From contig KB899087.1 in the NCBI GenBank assembly GCA_000378025.1, positions 2,294,001 through 2,358,000 of the forward strand: a DNA stretch of 64,000 nucleotides. Reading direction: 5' to 3'. The DNA is from Xanthobacteraceae bacterium 501b. Its GTDB lineage: Bacteria > Pseudomonadota > Alphaproteobacteria > Rhizobiales > Xanthobacteraceae. The notes under the pieces are model-generated. The model had not been told where the DNA came from, did not search any database, and saw only the letters and a program-made list of their open reading frames with translations. This document shows, piece after piece, positions 34,012 through 42,424 of the stretch. Made by a program: the position numbers and the translations under genes. Positions within the stretch are counted from its first letter, which is position 1. Each line of letters opens with the position of its first letter.

Positions 34012-35499
34012 ATGACCATCCTCGAATTGCTCGGCCAGGGTTTCGCGACGGTTCTCACACCGGCGGGCCTCGGCTTCGTCTTTCTCGGCGTGCTGATCGG
34101 CCAGATCGTCGGGGCGCTGCCGGGCATCGGGCCGGCGGCGGGTATGGCGCTGCTGCTGCCGCTCACCTTCGGCCTCGACCCGGCGATCGCCATCATGATG
34201 CTGGCCGGCATCATGTATGGCGGCCAGTATGGCGGCACGCTGACCTCCGTCCTCATCAACGTGCCGGGCGAGGCCTCGGGCGTCATGACAGCGGTGGACG
34301 GACACAAGCTGGCGCGCGAGGGGCGGGCCGGCACGGCGCTGTCGATTGCCGCCATCGGCTCCTTCATCGCCGGCATCGGCGCCGTCATCGCCGTCACCTT
34401 CATTACCCCGACGCTCAGCGACTTCGCGCTGCGCTTCAATGCGCCGGAATATTTCCTGCTCGCTCTTCTCGGCGTCACCGCGACCGCCAGCCTCGGCGCC
34501 TCGCCGGTGCGTGCGCTGATGGCCGGCGTGCTCGGGCTGATGATCGCGCTGGTCGGCGCCGACCCCGTAACGGGCGCCCCGCGCCTGACCTTCGACCAGC
34601 CCGCTTTGTTCGAGGGGATCGACTTCATCCCCGTGGCCATCGGCATCTTCGGCATAGGCGAGGTGCTGGCCTCGCTGGAGCGGGCACAGGCGATCGAGCC
34701 GATCCGCACCCGTTTTCGCGACATGCTGCCGAAGATGAGCGACTGGGTCGCCACCCGCGCCGCCATTCTGCGCGGTGGCATCATCGGCCTGTTCGTCGGC
34801 ATCATGCCCGGAGCCGGCGCTTCGGTGGCCTCGCTGCTCGCCTATCTCACAGAGCGCAAATTCAGCCGCCATCCCGAGCGCTTCGGCAAGGGCGCGCTGG
34901 ACGGCGTGGCTGCCGCCGAAGCGGCGAACAATTCGGCCTCGCATGGCGCGATGATCCCGATGCTGGCCCTCGGCATTCCCGGCTCGGCATCTACGGCGGT
35001 GCTGCTGGCGGCGCTCATCCTGCACGGCGTTCGCCCCGGCCCGATGCTGATGCAGCAGGAATCGACGCTGGTCTGGGGCCTCATTGCCTCGATGTTCGTC
35101 GGCAACCTGTTCCTGCTGATCATCAACCTGCCGCTGGCTCCGCTGTTCGCGGCGCTGCTGCGCGTGCCCTATGTCTACCTGGCTCCCGGCATCCTCGCGC
35201 TCTCTCTGGTCGGCGCCTATGCCGCGACGCTGGACCTGGGCACGGTGTGGATGTGCATCGTGTTCGGCGTGCTGGGCTGGCTGATGATCAAGTTCGACAT
35301 CCCCCGGCCGCCGCTGGTGCTGGCGCTGGTGCTCGCGCCGATGCTGGAAATGTCGCTGCGCCAGTCGCTGCTGCTCTCCTTCGGCAGCCTGTCGATCTTC
35401 GTCGAGCGCCCGATCGCCGCCGTGCTGCTGATGGTGGTTCTGCTCTCCCTCGCGCTGCCCGTCTTCGGCGCGCTCAAGCGGTCCCGGGTCCGCTCCTGA
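34012..35499 (+). CDS. tctA: Tripartite tricarboxylate transporter large membrane subunit TctA
   Basis: 495 residues with ten to twelve helices. Diagnostic TctA blocks are ALPGIGPAAGMALLLPLTFGLDP, AGIMYGGQYGGTLTSVLINVPGEASGVMTAVDG and GLFVGIMPGAGASVASLLAYLTERK followed by FGKGALDGVAAAEAANNSASHGAMIPMLALGIPGS. It forms the main channel of the secondary carboxylate importer with TctB and the TctC-like receptor. ATG 34012 lies 11 bp after the tctB stop. Confidence 0.96.
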   Translation: MTILELLGQGFATVLTPAGLGFVFLGVLIGQIVGALPGIGPAAGMALLLPLTFGLDPAIAIMMLAGIMYGGQYGGTLTSVLINVPGEASGVMTAVDGHKLAREGRAGTALSIAAIGSFIAGIGAVIAVTFITPTLSDFALRFNAPEYFLLALLGVTATASLGASPVRALMAGVLGLMIALVGADPVTGAPRLTFDQPALFEGIDFIPVAIGIFGIGEVLASLERAQAIEPIRTRFRDMLPKMSDWVATRAAILRGGIIGLFVGIMPGAGASVASLLAYLTERKFSRHPERFGKGALDGVAAAEAANNSASHGAMIPMLALGIPGSASTAVLLAALILHGVRPGPMLMQQESTLVWGLIASMFVGNLFLLIINLPLAPLFAALLRVPYVYLAPGILALSLVGAYAATLDLGTVWMCIVFGVLGWLMIKFDIPRPPLVLALVLAPMLEMSLRQSLLLSFGSLSIFVERPIAAVLLMVVLLSLALPVFGALKRSRVRS

Positions 35500-35567
35500 C
35501 GACACAGCCTATTCGACCGGGCCGCCATGCGGTCCGGCCGGGACAAGGCGCATGCCGCTGTCGGGTC

Positions 35568-36374
35568 TCAGTCCAGCTCCAGCCGGGCGAGGTGGAGCTT
35601 CACCCCGCTCTTCTCGGCCACGCTGGCGAGATCACCCACCGGCGCCGCCTCGGTGACGAGCAGGTCGATGTCGCAGAGCGAGCCCAGCCGCACCAGCCCG
35701 CGACGGCCGAACTTGCTGCTGTCAATGGCCAGGATCACCCGCCCGGCCTGCATCATGGCGGCCCGCACGGCGGCGACTTCGGCATAGTCGTCATCGCCGA
35801 TATCGCCGTCCTCGTCGATGCCGCTGACCGAGATGACCACGAAATCGAACTTGAAGGCCTGGATGAACTCGGCCGAGGTCTGGCTGAACACGCCGCCATC
35901 CACCTGCCGCACGAAACCGCCTGGCACGGCGATGGTGAAATCCGTGCAGTCGCTCAGCGTCGATGCGACGCGCAGGCTGTAGGTGACGACGCGCAGTGCC
36001 TTGTGGTCGATGAGCGCGCGGGCGACGGCTTCGCAGGTGGTGCCGGTGTCGAGGAAGACCGAGGCGTTGTCGGGAACGAGGCGGGCGATGGCGGCGCCGA
36101 TGGCGTCCTTGGCCTCCGCATTGGCGATGCGGCGCTGGCGATAGACGGTCGGGTCGATCGGGGTCGAGGCCACCGCGCCGCCATGCAACCGGCGCACCTT
36201 GCCCTCCAGTTCGAGCGCGACGATGTCCCGCCGCGCGGTCTGGGTCGTCACCGAGAAACGGCTCGCGATCTCCTCGATCGAGATATAGCGGTGCTGGTCG
36301 AGATGCTGCACCAGAAAGGCGCGCCGACGCGCCTTCTTGCCCTCGTCATCCCGCTCGTCGTCGCGCATCTGCAT
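35568..36374 (-). CDS. DeoR/GlpR-family transcriptional regulator
   Basis: About 268 residues. N-terminal DeoR winged helix (ISIEEIASRFSVTTQTARRDIVALELEGKVRRLHGGAV) and a C-terminal sugar-phosphate-sensing domain with DTGTTCEAVARAL and DSSKFGR. Usually represses sugar or polyol catabolic genes and responds to phosphorylated sugars. It converges on tctA, so it is not obviously its regulator. Start at ATG 36374 precedes a short charged stretch; an in-frame start at 36440 is possible. Confidence 0.88.
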   Translation of the reverse strand: MQMRDDERDDEGKKARRRAFLVQHLDQHRYISIEEIASRFSVTTQTARRDIVALELEGKVRRLHGGAVASTPIDPTVYRQRRIANAEAKDAIGAAIARLVPDNASVFLDTGTTCEAVARALIDHKALRVVTYSLRVASTLSDCTDFTIAVPGGFVRQVDGGVFSQTSAEFIQAFKFDFVVISVSGIDEDGDIGDDDYAEVAAVRAAMMQAGRVILAIDSSKFGRRGLVRLGSLCDIDLLVTEAAPVGDLASVAEKSGVKLHLARLELD

Positions 36375-36513
36375 GTGGGCTCTCGAAAGCACAGCGTCAA
36401 AATAGCCAGCGACCCATGCGGCGTCCATTCGGCGCCGCATGGGTCGAGACGAGCCGATGCCGACCGGAACGTGAGGTCCCGGCCGGCGGATGATGAATAC
36501 GGAACGCGGTGCG

Positions 36514-39500
36514 TCAGAACCTGACGCTCAGCGTGCCCGTCAGGCCGTTATCGCTCTGCCCCGAGCCAAACTGCCCATCATAGCCGATACTGATGGTAGC
36601 ATATTCCGTAGCAGCAAACTCGATACGTGCACCGAGTACAGCAACATTTTCGGCGATCGGCGCGCCGGCGACCGAAAACACGTTGCCGCCGGCAAATGCG
36701 AGCGAGGCTTCGGGGGTGATATCGCCAGAGGCATATTGCCAGCCGACCGTGCCGTGCAGCGTAGTTTGCGTGCCACCGAGGTCGAAGCGGGTGGAGGCGC
36801 GCAGGCCGAGCGTGGTGAAGAAGGTGTCGAGGCCTTCGCTCCCACCGCCAAGGGCGGTAACCCCGCCCTGCTCGGCGAAAGAGTCGTTGCTGAAGTGGAC
36901 ATAGGCGAGGTTGACGAAGGGTTCGAGCATGCCCTTCTCGTGCTCGAACCGATAACCCAGCTCGCCGAAGGCCTGGGTGGTTGCGGCATCGTAATCGGCC
37001 GTCAGCCGCTCGCTGATGGTGGGGATGTTGACCTGGCGCGTGCTGTCGATGCTGTGCCAGGTATAGGCGGCGCCAAGGCGCACGCCGACCGGGCCGGCCT
37101 GCGTTCCCGCATAGAGACCCAGATGGACATTGTCGCTATTGGCGCTGGCGGCGAGATCGTCCAGGCTGACGGAGGTCTGGCTGTAACCCGCCAGCATGCC
37201 CACGCGCCAGTTGCCGGGCAAACCGGCATCAAGGCCGCCAAGTACGCCGCCCGTGTTGCTGGAAAGGCCGGAGGCGTTGCCGTTGCCGTCGACCTCGTTC
37301 CACGCTCCGAAGCCGCGCATCCACATGGCGACTTCCTTGGTGTCCGCCGCCACCGGGCGGGGCGCCTTGGTGTCGAGGCCGACCACCGCCATGTCGGAGA
37401 GCAGCGTCTCACCGCCCGAGGCGAGCAGGCGGTCATTCATCGCGTCGCGAACGAACCGGCTGTTGCCGACCAGCACGCCGGCGGTGGAGGCATGCACCTC
37501 GCCGCCAATCTGGGTGAAGATGGAGCGCGCCGTCGCTGCGTCCTGCATGACGATGGCGTTGTACAGCGCATTGCCATAGCCCAGGCTCTCGGCGCCGCGC
37601 GCCGCCGCCTGCTGGTTGCTGGTGTAGCCAACCTTGTCGAAGGCGGTGTCGTTGCGCGCCATGGTGAGCCGGATGTCGGTCGCGCCATAGGCCAGCGTCG
37701 GGTCGAGGAAGGCGAGGCTGGAGGTCACGTCGGCGAACGCCCCCTCAATGCCGCCGGCCGAGGTGAGGATGGTGTAGGCGGTTTCGGGCAAATAGTTGCC
37801 GCCGGCCGCGATGCCGATCACGCTGCCGCCTTCGATAGTGGTGGCGCCGGTGACGGCGACGAGGTCGCTCTTGCCCTCGGCGTTGAGTTCGACCTGATAG
37901 ATGGAACCGGCGGCGAAGGTCAGGTTGCCCGCCACGTTGAGCGTGCCGATGGACTGGCCGGGCGCGAGCGTGCCGCCGGAGGCAACGCGCAGATTGCCCA
38001 CCGTGCCGGTGCCAGCCAAGGCGGCGCCGTCGAAAACGGTGGTCAGGGACGAGGTGGCGATCGACCCGTTGACGACCAGCAGGCCCTCTTCGACCTTGGT
38101 CTCGCCGCTATAGGTGTTCTGGCCGAACAGGCCGAGCGCACCCTCGCCCAGCTTCGTCAGGCTGCCGGTGCCGGAAATCACCCGGCCGATCGCCACGGCG
38201 TTGTCCGCCGCGGCGACTTCGATGCCGCCCCCCCCGGCTTCCAGCACGACGGCGCGGTCGAGCAGCGTCATGGCGGTGCCGGCAATGCGCAGCGAGCCAT
38301 TATCGAGATGCAGGCTCGCCGCCGAGGTGCCGAGCGCGGCGTCCTCGTCTACGATGACCGTGCCGCCATCGGTGATCAGCGTCTCGCCGATGAAGCTGTG
38401 GTCGTCGATGCAATAGTCGACAATGGCCTGCTGGAAGCGCGGATCGGTGCTCGTGCAGTCGAGCAGCGTCTTCTTCTCCTCCGGCGTCAGGCCGGTAAGG
38501 ATCGGATTGCCGTTCTCGTCAGAAATCTGCCCGAGATAGACATCGGTCCGCATATTGTTGCGCGTGAGGTAGAATTCCTTGTTCTTCTCCTCGAACAACG
38601 AGGCGTCGGAGCCCCACACCAGACGGTTCTTCTCGACTTCCTTGCTATCGACCGTCTCCTTATAGGTCTCCAGCGCCGGGCCGATCCATTTCAGCGTGTG
38701 TGCGACCGGCTCGTGGTCAGCAAGCGGGGCGCTGCCATCATTGGTGAAGCCGACATCGTCGAGCACGCCGGTATAGGCGTCATTGGGATCGTCGACGATG
38801 GTGTACCACTTGCCGAAGGGACGGGAGACCATGAAATGGTCAATCGTCACCCGGTCCCAGCTGGTCCAGGTATTGGTCGCGTCCTCGCCGGCCGAGGGCC
38901 AGGTCGTGGTGCCGTCGCCCAGTTCGTGCGGCGCGAAGGGTTCCCGCTCCGCCGCGGTGGTGAGAAGCATGTACTGCTTCTTCAGCACGTTCATCGTCAC
39001 CGGCGTGTTCGACGCCACCGGATAGGTTTCGTCCTCGAAGGTGACGCCGTTCTGCGCCATGTCCTTGGCGATGATCTGTTCCCACTGCCGCCAGCTCAGC
39101 TGCGAGTAGCTGGTCTTGCCGGGAAACTCGTCGCGGTGGGTGTTGAAATAGTCCTGGATCACGTTGCGATAATGGGTCAGCCCATTGCCGTCGACCACCT
39201 GCATTGACGCCGCATAGGCCTCGTAATCCGCCGCCTTGCCATCCGGCGTGTATTCCTTCGCCAGCTGCTTCCACAGCGCCGATGAGCCTCCGTCGACGAT
39301 GGTGCGGGCGAAGAGATAGGATTGCTGCTGCGCGCCGTGGAGACCGCGCTCAGAGACGTCGCCGGCATTGAAGTCACCGACGAGAATGATCGGCGTATCC
39401 GAACTGGCCGCCCAGCTGTTCATGCCCTTCACCTCGTTGAGGCGGGCATTGGGCTCATCGTAGTAGTTGAGATGCACCGAGCCGATGATCGTCTGGGGAA

Positions 39501-39912
39501 CGCCGTTCTGCGCGTCGATCTTCTGGTAGGCGACGGCGTCGCCGAGGGTGCTGGAGCCGAACGTGCCGGACAGCCGGCTGACCACGCTGACATCGCTGAT
39601 CTGGGTGCCGGTATACGTACCGAGCCCGGCATCGCCCAGCATCTGGGTGAGGCCCGGAATGTACTTGGTATTGGTGCGCGATTCCTGCAGGGCGATGATG
39701 TCGTAATTGCCGTTTGTGAAGAAATCGGAGGTGACGTTGAGGTTGTTGGCGTACTGGTCGCCCCAGGTGTTCAGCGTCAGGATACGGAGCGTTCCGTCTT
39801 CCGCATGACCGGCGGCGGTACCGAGCACCGTCATCGCGGCACCGCACAGAAGCCGCGACGTCATGGCGGCAAGGCTGAAGTCACGTCGATGGCGGGTCTT
39901 CCTGATAGTCAT
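36514..39912 (-). CDS. Autotransporter with an endonuclease/exonuclease/phosphatase-fold passenger
   Basis: 1132 residues. Signal peptide ~1-37 (AAGHA-ED). Residues 40-408 are an EEP (DNase I/sphingomyelinase-like) domain with all expected catalytic positions: N48 (TLNTW), E77 (LQES), H147 (GSVHL), D180/N182 (GDFN), D358/H359 (DRVTIDHF) and D399/H400 (ADHEP). A long insert (about 183-350) separates GDFN from the DRVTIDH block. Then a linker, beta-helix autotransporter repeats (GSLTKLGEGALGLFGQNTY, about 560-760) and a C-terminal autotransporter barrel ~858-1132 ending in the required Phe. It should display or release a phosphodiesterase, nuclease or phospholipase-type enzyme at the cell surface. 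Confidence 0.92.
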   Translation of the reverse strand: MTIRKTRHRRDFSLAAMTSRLLCGAAMTVLGTAAGHAEDGTLRILTLNTWGDQYANNLNVTSDFFTNGNYDIIALQESRTNTKYIPGLTQMLGDAGLGTYTGTQISDVSVVSRLSGTFGSSTLGDAVAYQKIDAQNGVPQTIIGSVHLNYYDEPNARLNEVKGMNSWAASSDTPIILVGDFNAGDVSERGLHGAQQQSYLFARTIVDGGSSALWKQLAKEYTPDGKAADYEAYAASMQVVDGNGLTHYRNVIQDYFNTHRDEFPGKTSYSQLSWRQWEQIIAKDMAQNGVTFEDETYPVASNTPVTMNVLKKQYMLLTTAAEREPFAPHELGDGTTTWPSAGEDATNTWTSWDRVTIDHFMVSRPFGKWYTIVDDPNDAYTGVLDDVGFTNDGSAPLADHEPVAHTLKWIGPALETYKETVDSKEVEKNRLVWGSDASLFEEKNKEFYLTRNNMRTDVYLGQISDENGNPILTGLTPEEKKTLLDCTSTDPRFQQAIVDYCIDDHSFIGETLITDGGTVIVDEDAALGTSAASLHLDNGSLRIAGTAMTLLDRAVVLEAGGGGIEVAAADNAVAIGRVISGTGSLTKLGEGALGLFGQNTYSGETKVEEGLLVVNGSIATSSLTTVFDGAALAGTGTVGNLRVASGGTLAPGQSIGTLNVAGNLTFAAGSIYQVELNAEGKSDLVAVTGATTIEGGSVIGIAAGGNYLPETAYTILTSAGGIEGAFADVTSSLAFLDPTLAYGATDIRLTMARNDTAFDKVGYTSNQQAAARGAESLGYGNALYNAIVMQDAATARSIFTQIGGEVHASTAGVLVGNSRFVRDAMNDRLLASGGETLLSDMAVVGLDTKAPRPVAADTKEVAMWMRGFGAWNEVDGNGNASGLSSNTGGVLGGLDAGLPGNWRVGMLAGYSQTSVSLDDLAASANSDNVHLGLYAGTQAGPVGVRLGAAYTWHSIDSTRQVNIPTISERLTADYDAATTQAFGELGYRFEHEKGMLEPFVNLAYVHFSNDSFAEQGGVTALGGGSEGLDTFFTTLGLRASTRFDLGGTQTTLHGTVGWQYASGDITPEASLAFAGGNVFSVAGAPIAENVAVLGARIEFAATEYATISIGYDGQFGSGQSDNGLTGTLSVRF

Positions 39913-40520
39913 CGTGCAGTCCCCATGCGCCCGGAATTGCCGCAGCCTGGCCCGGGAGCGCCGATGGCTCCGGGATTCAGGTCGGCGTTGATCGAGGACT
40001 GTTGCTTTGGCAGATCAATATGTCACTTAGATAACATTTTCGGCAGCATTCCACGGGGAGGATGATGCCTTGGTATCGCCGTTCCCGGGATGGAGGCGCT
40101 GGACCGCCGCCGCAATGGTCCATGGGGTGCACCTTCGCCATGCGCGGCGCGCAGCCATCAAGAAGAGACGTGCCGCACCGGGCGACGTCATCCCATTAAC
40201 TAACTGATTTAGCTTCAACTTTGTTTGCCACGGGCCACAGCGTCATGTAGGCACCCGCCGAGATTCGATAAGGCCATGCGCGGCGCGCCGCCTTCCCCTG
40301 CCTGCCCGTCGCCCCAAGCGAACGCGCCGATTGGTCGGAGCCCCCACAGCGCCCGCCTTGCGGCCTCCACCCATCAGGGTTCCGGTGAAGACCACGGCGC
40401 AGCAAACAAAAATGTCGCTAAACGTACATTCGTTGACATTTTCACTGAGGACGTCGAACCGCCCGCCATGTACCGCTCACTGCGCGCAGCCGAAGGTCGA
40501 GCTGAGCTGCAACGTCAATG
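39913..40520. other. Long intergenic region upstream of the autotransporter gene
   Basis: About 600 bp with no supported gene. The part next to the autotransporter start (about 40005-40045) is AT-rich and probably carries its promoter. Further right there are short open frames on both strands but none with family likeness, a signal peptide or a good ribosome site. Confidence 0.5.
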
Positions 40521-40556
40521 AAAAAGGGAGCAGGGATAACCACCCCTGCCCCCTTT
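40521..40556 (-). terminator. Rho-independent terminator of the small membrane protein gene
   Basis: Stem AAAGGGAGCAGGG (40523-40535) with CCCTGCCCCCTTT (40544-40556), 12 of 13 pairs, loop of eight bases. Read on the minus strand it follows the stop at 40609 and ends in CCCTTTTT, a proper U-tail. Confidence 0.8.
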
Positions 40557-40608
40557 CAGATCCTTCGGCCACATCGAGGCCGGACGGATGCGGCTTAAGC
40601 CGCTCGGC

Positions 40609-40869
40609 TCACCAGCTGTGGCGATCGCGGCCGATCAGATAGCCGACCACCACTCCCGCCAACGCCGCCGTGACCATGCCGGGAAGCACGTCGATCCGGT
40701 TGGCGACGGCGGCATTGCCGGCCGCATAGAGTCCCGAGGCGCGGTCAGCAGCATCGCTGACGCCCTCCCGCACCGCGTCGGTCGCGGCGGAAACATTGCG
40801 ACCCGTTTCACGCATCAGCGCATCGGCGCTGGAGGGCAGGTTCTCGTTGATCTTGTTGGCATCGACCAT
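40609..40869 (-). CDS. Small membrane-anchored protein, YqjD/ElaB (DUF883)-like
   Basis: 86 residues. A charged helical N-terminus rich in Ala, Asp and Glu (MVDANKINENLPSSADALMRETGRNVSAATDAVREGVSDAADRA) precedes one C-terminal membrane helix (VLPGMVTAALAGVVVGYLIG) and the tail RDRHSW. This shape resembles DUF883-type inner-membrane proteins that tether ribosomes or respond to stationary phase, but the similarity is by architecture only. AGGAG eight bases upstream supports ATG 40869 over ATG 40875. Its own terminator follows. Confidence 0.7.
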   Translation of the reverse strand: MVDANKINENLPSSADALMRETGRNVSAATDAVREGVSDAADRASGLYAAGNAAVANRIDVLPGMVTAALAGVVVGYLIGRDRHSW

Positions 40870-40939
40870 CGGCATGCTCCTGACATTGACTGCCGGAACA
40901 ACGCCCGCTGCCCGTTAGCGTTCCCACCGGGAGGCGCCA

Positions 40940-41467
40940 TCAGCCGGCCCGGATGACGAAGGGTCCGACGAATTGCTCCTCGCAATCCTCGGTCGTGCCG
41001 GCCTGCCAGGACTGCACGAAGAACCGCCCCGCCCCGCCGAGCCCGATGATCGGCGTGTGCCAGACGCCGCGCCGGTAGACCACGCCGCCCCCGCCGGAAA
41101 AGTGGAAGGCGCGCAGCGTGGCGAGGTCCGGGCGCCCGTGCCCCTCATCGAGGCAGACGGCCAGGATGAAGTCTTCCGAATGCATGGCAACGATGGCTTG
41201 CTGCGAAAAGGCATGGCGTTCCAACAGCCGCACCACCAGTGGTAGCGCCTGCGGTGCCGTTTCGAACACCGAGGCGACAAGCCGACTTCCCGGCCGTGTA
41301 TCCGCATCGATCCGTGCAATGTCGTAGCGCAGCGCGGTGCCGGCATTGACATGCACCGGGTCAGCAGCACCGGCGCGCACGAGATGGCCATAGGGGCGAA
41401 AGAGGGCCGCGGTGGCCGGGAGCAGTCGCACCTCCAGCCGGGCTTCGATATCCGTGTTCTCGCTCAA
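40940..41467 (-). CDS. Ureidoglycolate lyase-like protein (AllA family)
   Basis: 175 residues. Cupin-like AllA family: RLLPATAALFRPYGHLV at the start, RRGVWHTPIIGLGGAGRFFVQSWQAGTTEDCEEQFV at the end. AllA splits ureidoglycolate to glyoxylate and urea, the last step of allantoin breakdown. It is divergent from the GntR gene, which also carries GGTCAGACC boxes, and opens a cluster with hydantoinase and PuuE-like deacetylase genes. Whether it acts on ureidoglycolate or a related ureido acid is unknown. Confidence 0.85.
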   Translation of the reverse strand: MSENTDIEARLEVRLLPATAALFRPYGHLVRAGAADPVHVNAGTALRYDIARIDADTRPGSRLVASVFETAPQALPLVVRLLERHAFSQQAIVAMHSEDFILAVCLDEGHGRPDLATLRAFHFSGGGGVVYRRGVWHTPIIGLGGAGRFFVQSWQAGTTEDCEEQFVGPFVIRAG

Positions 41468-41555
41468 GCACGCCTCATTACCGTGGACACTTGCGCTCGC
41501 CCGGCAAGTGCGTCAATCGAACATTTGGGGGCAGCGAAGTGACCAAAATTTGAAC

Positions 41556-41566
41556 TGGTCAGACCG
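41556..41566. promoter_or_regulatory. GGTCAGACC operator copy 1 (GntR)
   Basis: TGGTCAGACCG in the gap between the AllA-like and GntR genes. The palindromic core GGTCAGACC (centre A/T) resembles the TGGTNNNACCA half-site pattern of FadR-subfamily GntR proteins such as PdhR and LldR. It is placed to act on both divergent promoters. Confidence 0.65.
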
Positions 41567-41611
41567 GCTCCAACGGTGCCATCCTTGCAGCGAGTGACGG
41601 AATTTAGCCAG

Positions 41612-42373
41612 ATGCGTAAAGCGGTGCAAGGTGCCGGCGAAAACAGTGGTCAGACCGATTCAACAGCCAAGCGCCGGCGCCAGCCGGCCCCCACGGCGGC
41701 CCAGCTCGCCGTGAGCGCGCTGCAGAAGCTGATCGAGGACCGCAAGCTCGGGCCGGGCGCGCCATTGCCGCCGCAGCGCGACCTGGCGCGGGAGTTCAAC
41801 ATCAGCCGCGCTACGCTGCGTGAGGCGCTGTCGATCCTGGCCACGATCGGCCTCATCGCCATCGAGCCTGGACGCGGCACCTTCGTGCGGGCGACCGCCG
41901 AGGGCGGAGAGGCAGCGCCTGCTCCCTCCTGGCGCTTCGCCGCCCGCTATTCCCCGGCCGAGGTCTACCAGTTCCGCTACATCGCCGAGAGCCACGCCGC
42001 GCAGCTGGCGGCGATGACCCGCACCGAGGCGGAGATCGAGGAGCTGAAGGAGAATGTGCAGGCCTTCCGCGCCGCTGCCCACGCGCAGGACTTCGCCGCC
42101 TTCGCGCAGATCGATTTCGAGTTTCATAAGTTGGTCATGCGCTTCTCGCGCAACCGCCTGCTGGCCGACATGCACGACACGTTCGGCCGCGTGCTGCTGG
42201 AAAGCTCGCGGCTGCCGGTGCGGCGCGACAAGCTGTGGGACCCGGTAATGGAGCATGAGCGCGTCGTCGAGGCGCTCACCATGGGCGACCCGGAAGGCGC
42301 CGGCTATTATATGCGCCGCCATCTCAGCCGCACGGCAGACCGCGCAGGCATCACCATGACCGAATTCGTCTGA
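41612..42373 (+). CDS. GntR-family regulator, FadR/FCD subfamily
   Basis: 253 residues. Winged helix LIEDRKLGPGAPLPPQRDLAREFNISRATLREALSILATIGLIAIEPGRGTFVRA followed by an all-helical FCD sensor (from ~100) with EFHKLVMRFSRNRLLADMHDTF and a C-terminal ExxRHLSRTA metal/ligand motif, RRHLSRTADRAG. Likely controls the surrounding catabolic island. Its gene contains a second copy of GGTCAGACC 37 bp after the start codon, suggesting autorepression. Start ATG 41612; the frame is open back to 41576. Confidence 0.9.
   Translation: MRKAVQGAGENSGQTDSTAKRRRQPAPTAAQLAVSALQKLIEDRKLGPGAPLPPQRDLAREFNISRATLREALSILATIGLIAIEPGRGTFVRATAEGGEAAPAPSWRFAARYSPAEVYQFRYIAESHAAQLAAMTRTEAEIEELKENVQAFRAAAHAQDFAAFAQIDFEFHKLVMRFSRNRLLADMHDTFGRVLLESSRLPVRRDKLWDPVMEHERVVEALTMGDPEGAGYYMRRHLSRTADRAGITMTEFV
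41648..41658. promoter_or_regulatory. GGTCAGACC operator copy 2, inside the GntR coding region
   Basis: TGGTCAGACCG, identical in 11 bases to copy 1, lies 92 bp downstream of it within codons for N-S-G-Q-T-D. An operator just inside the gene would fit looping or roadblock autoregulation. Residues here are in the poorly conserved N-terminal tail, so the DNA is free to serve as a site. Confidence 0.6.
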
Positions 42374-42424
42374 GCTTTGGGCGCCGCAGCCCCCACCGCG
42401 GCAGGAACAGCGAAAGGAACGCGC

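Noticed and set aside
36490-39207. A 905-residue open frame on the plus strand opposite the autotransporter
   Set aside because: The minus-strand frame has signal peptide, EEP motifs and barrel; the plus frame has no domain likeness.
40225-40521. Possible 98-residue protein in the long gap
   Set aside because: No ribosome site, no family likeness and Pro/Arg/Ala-biased composition; left as intergenic.
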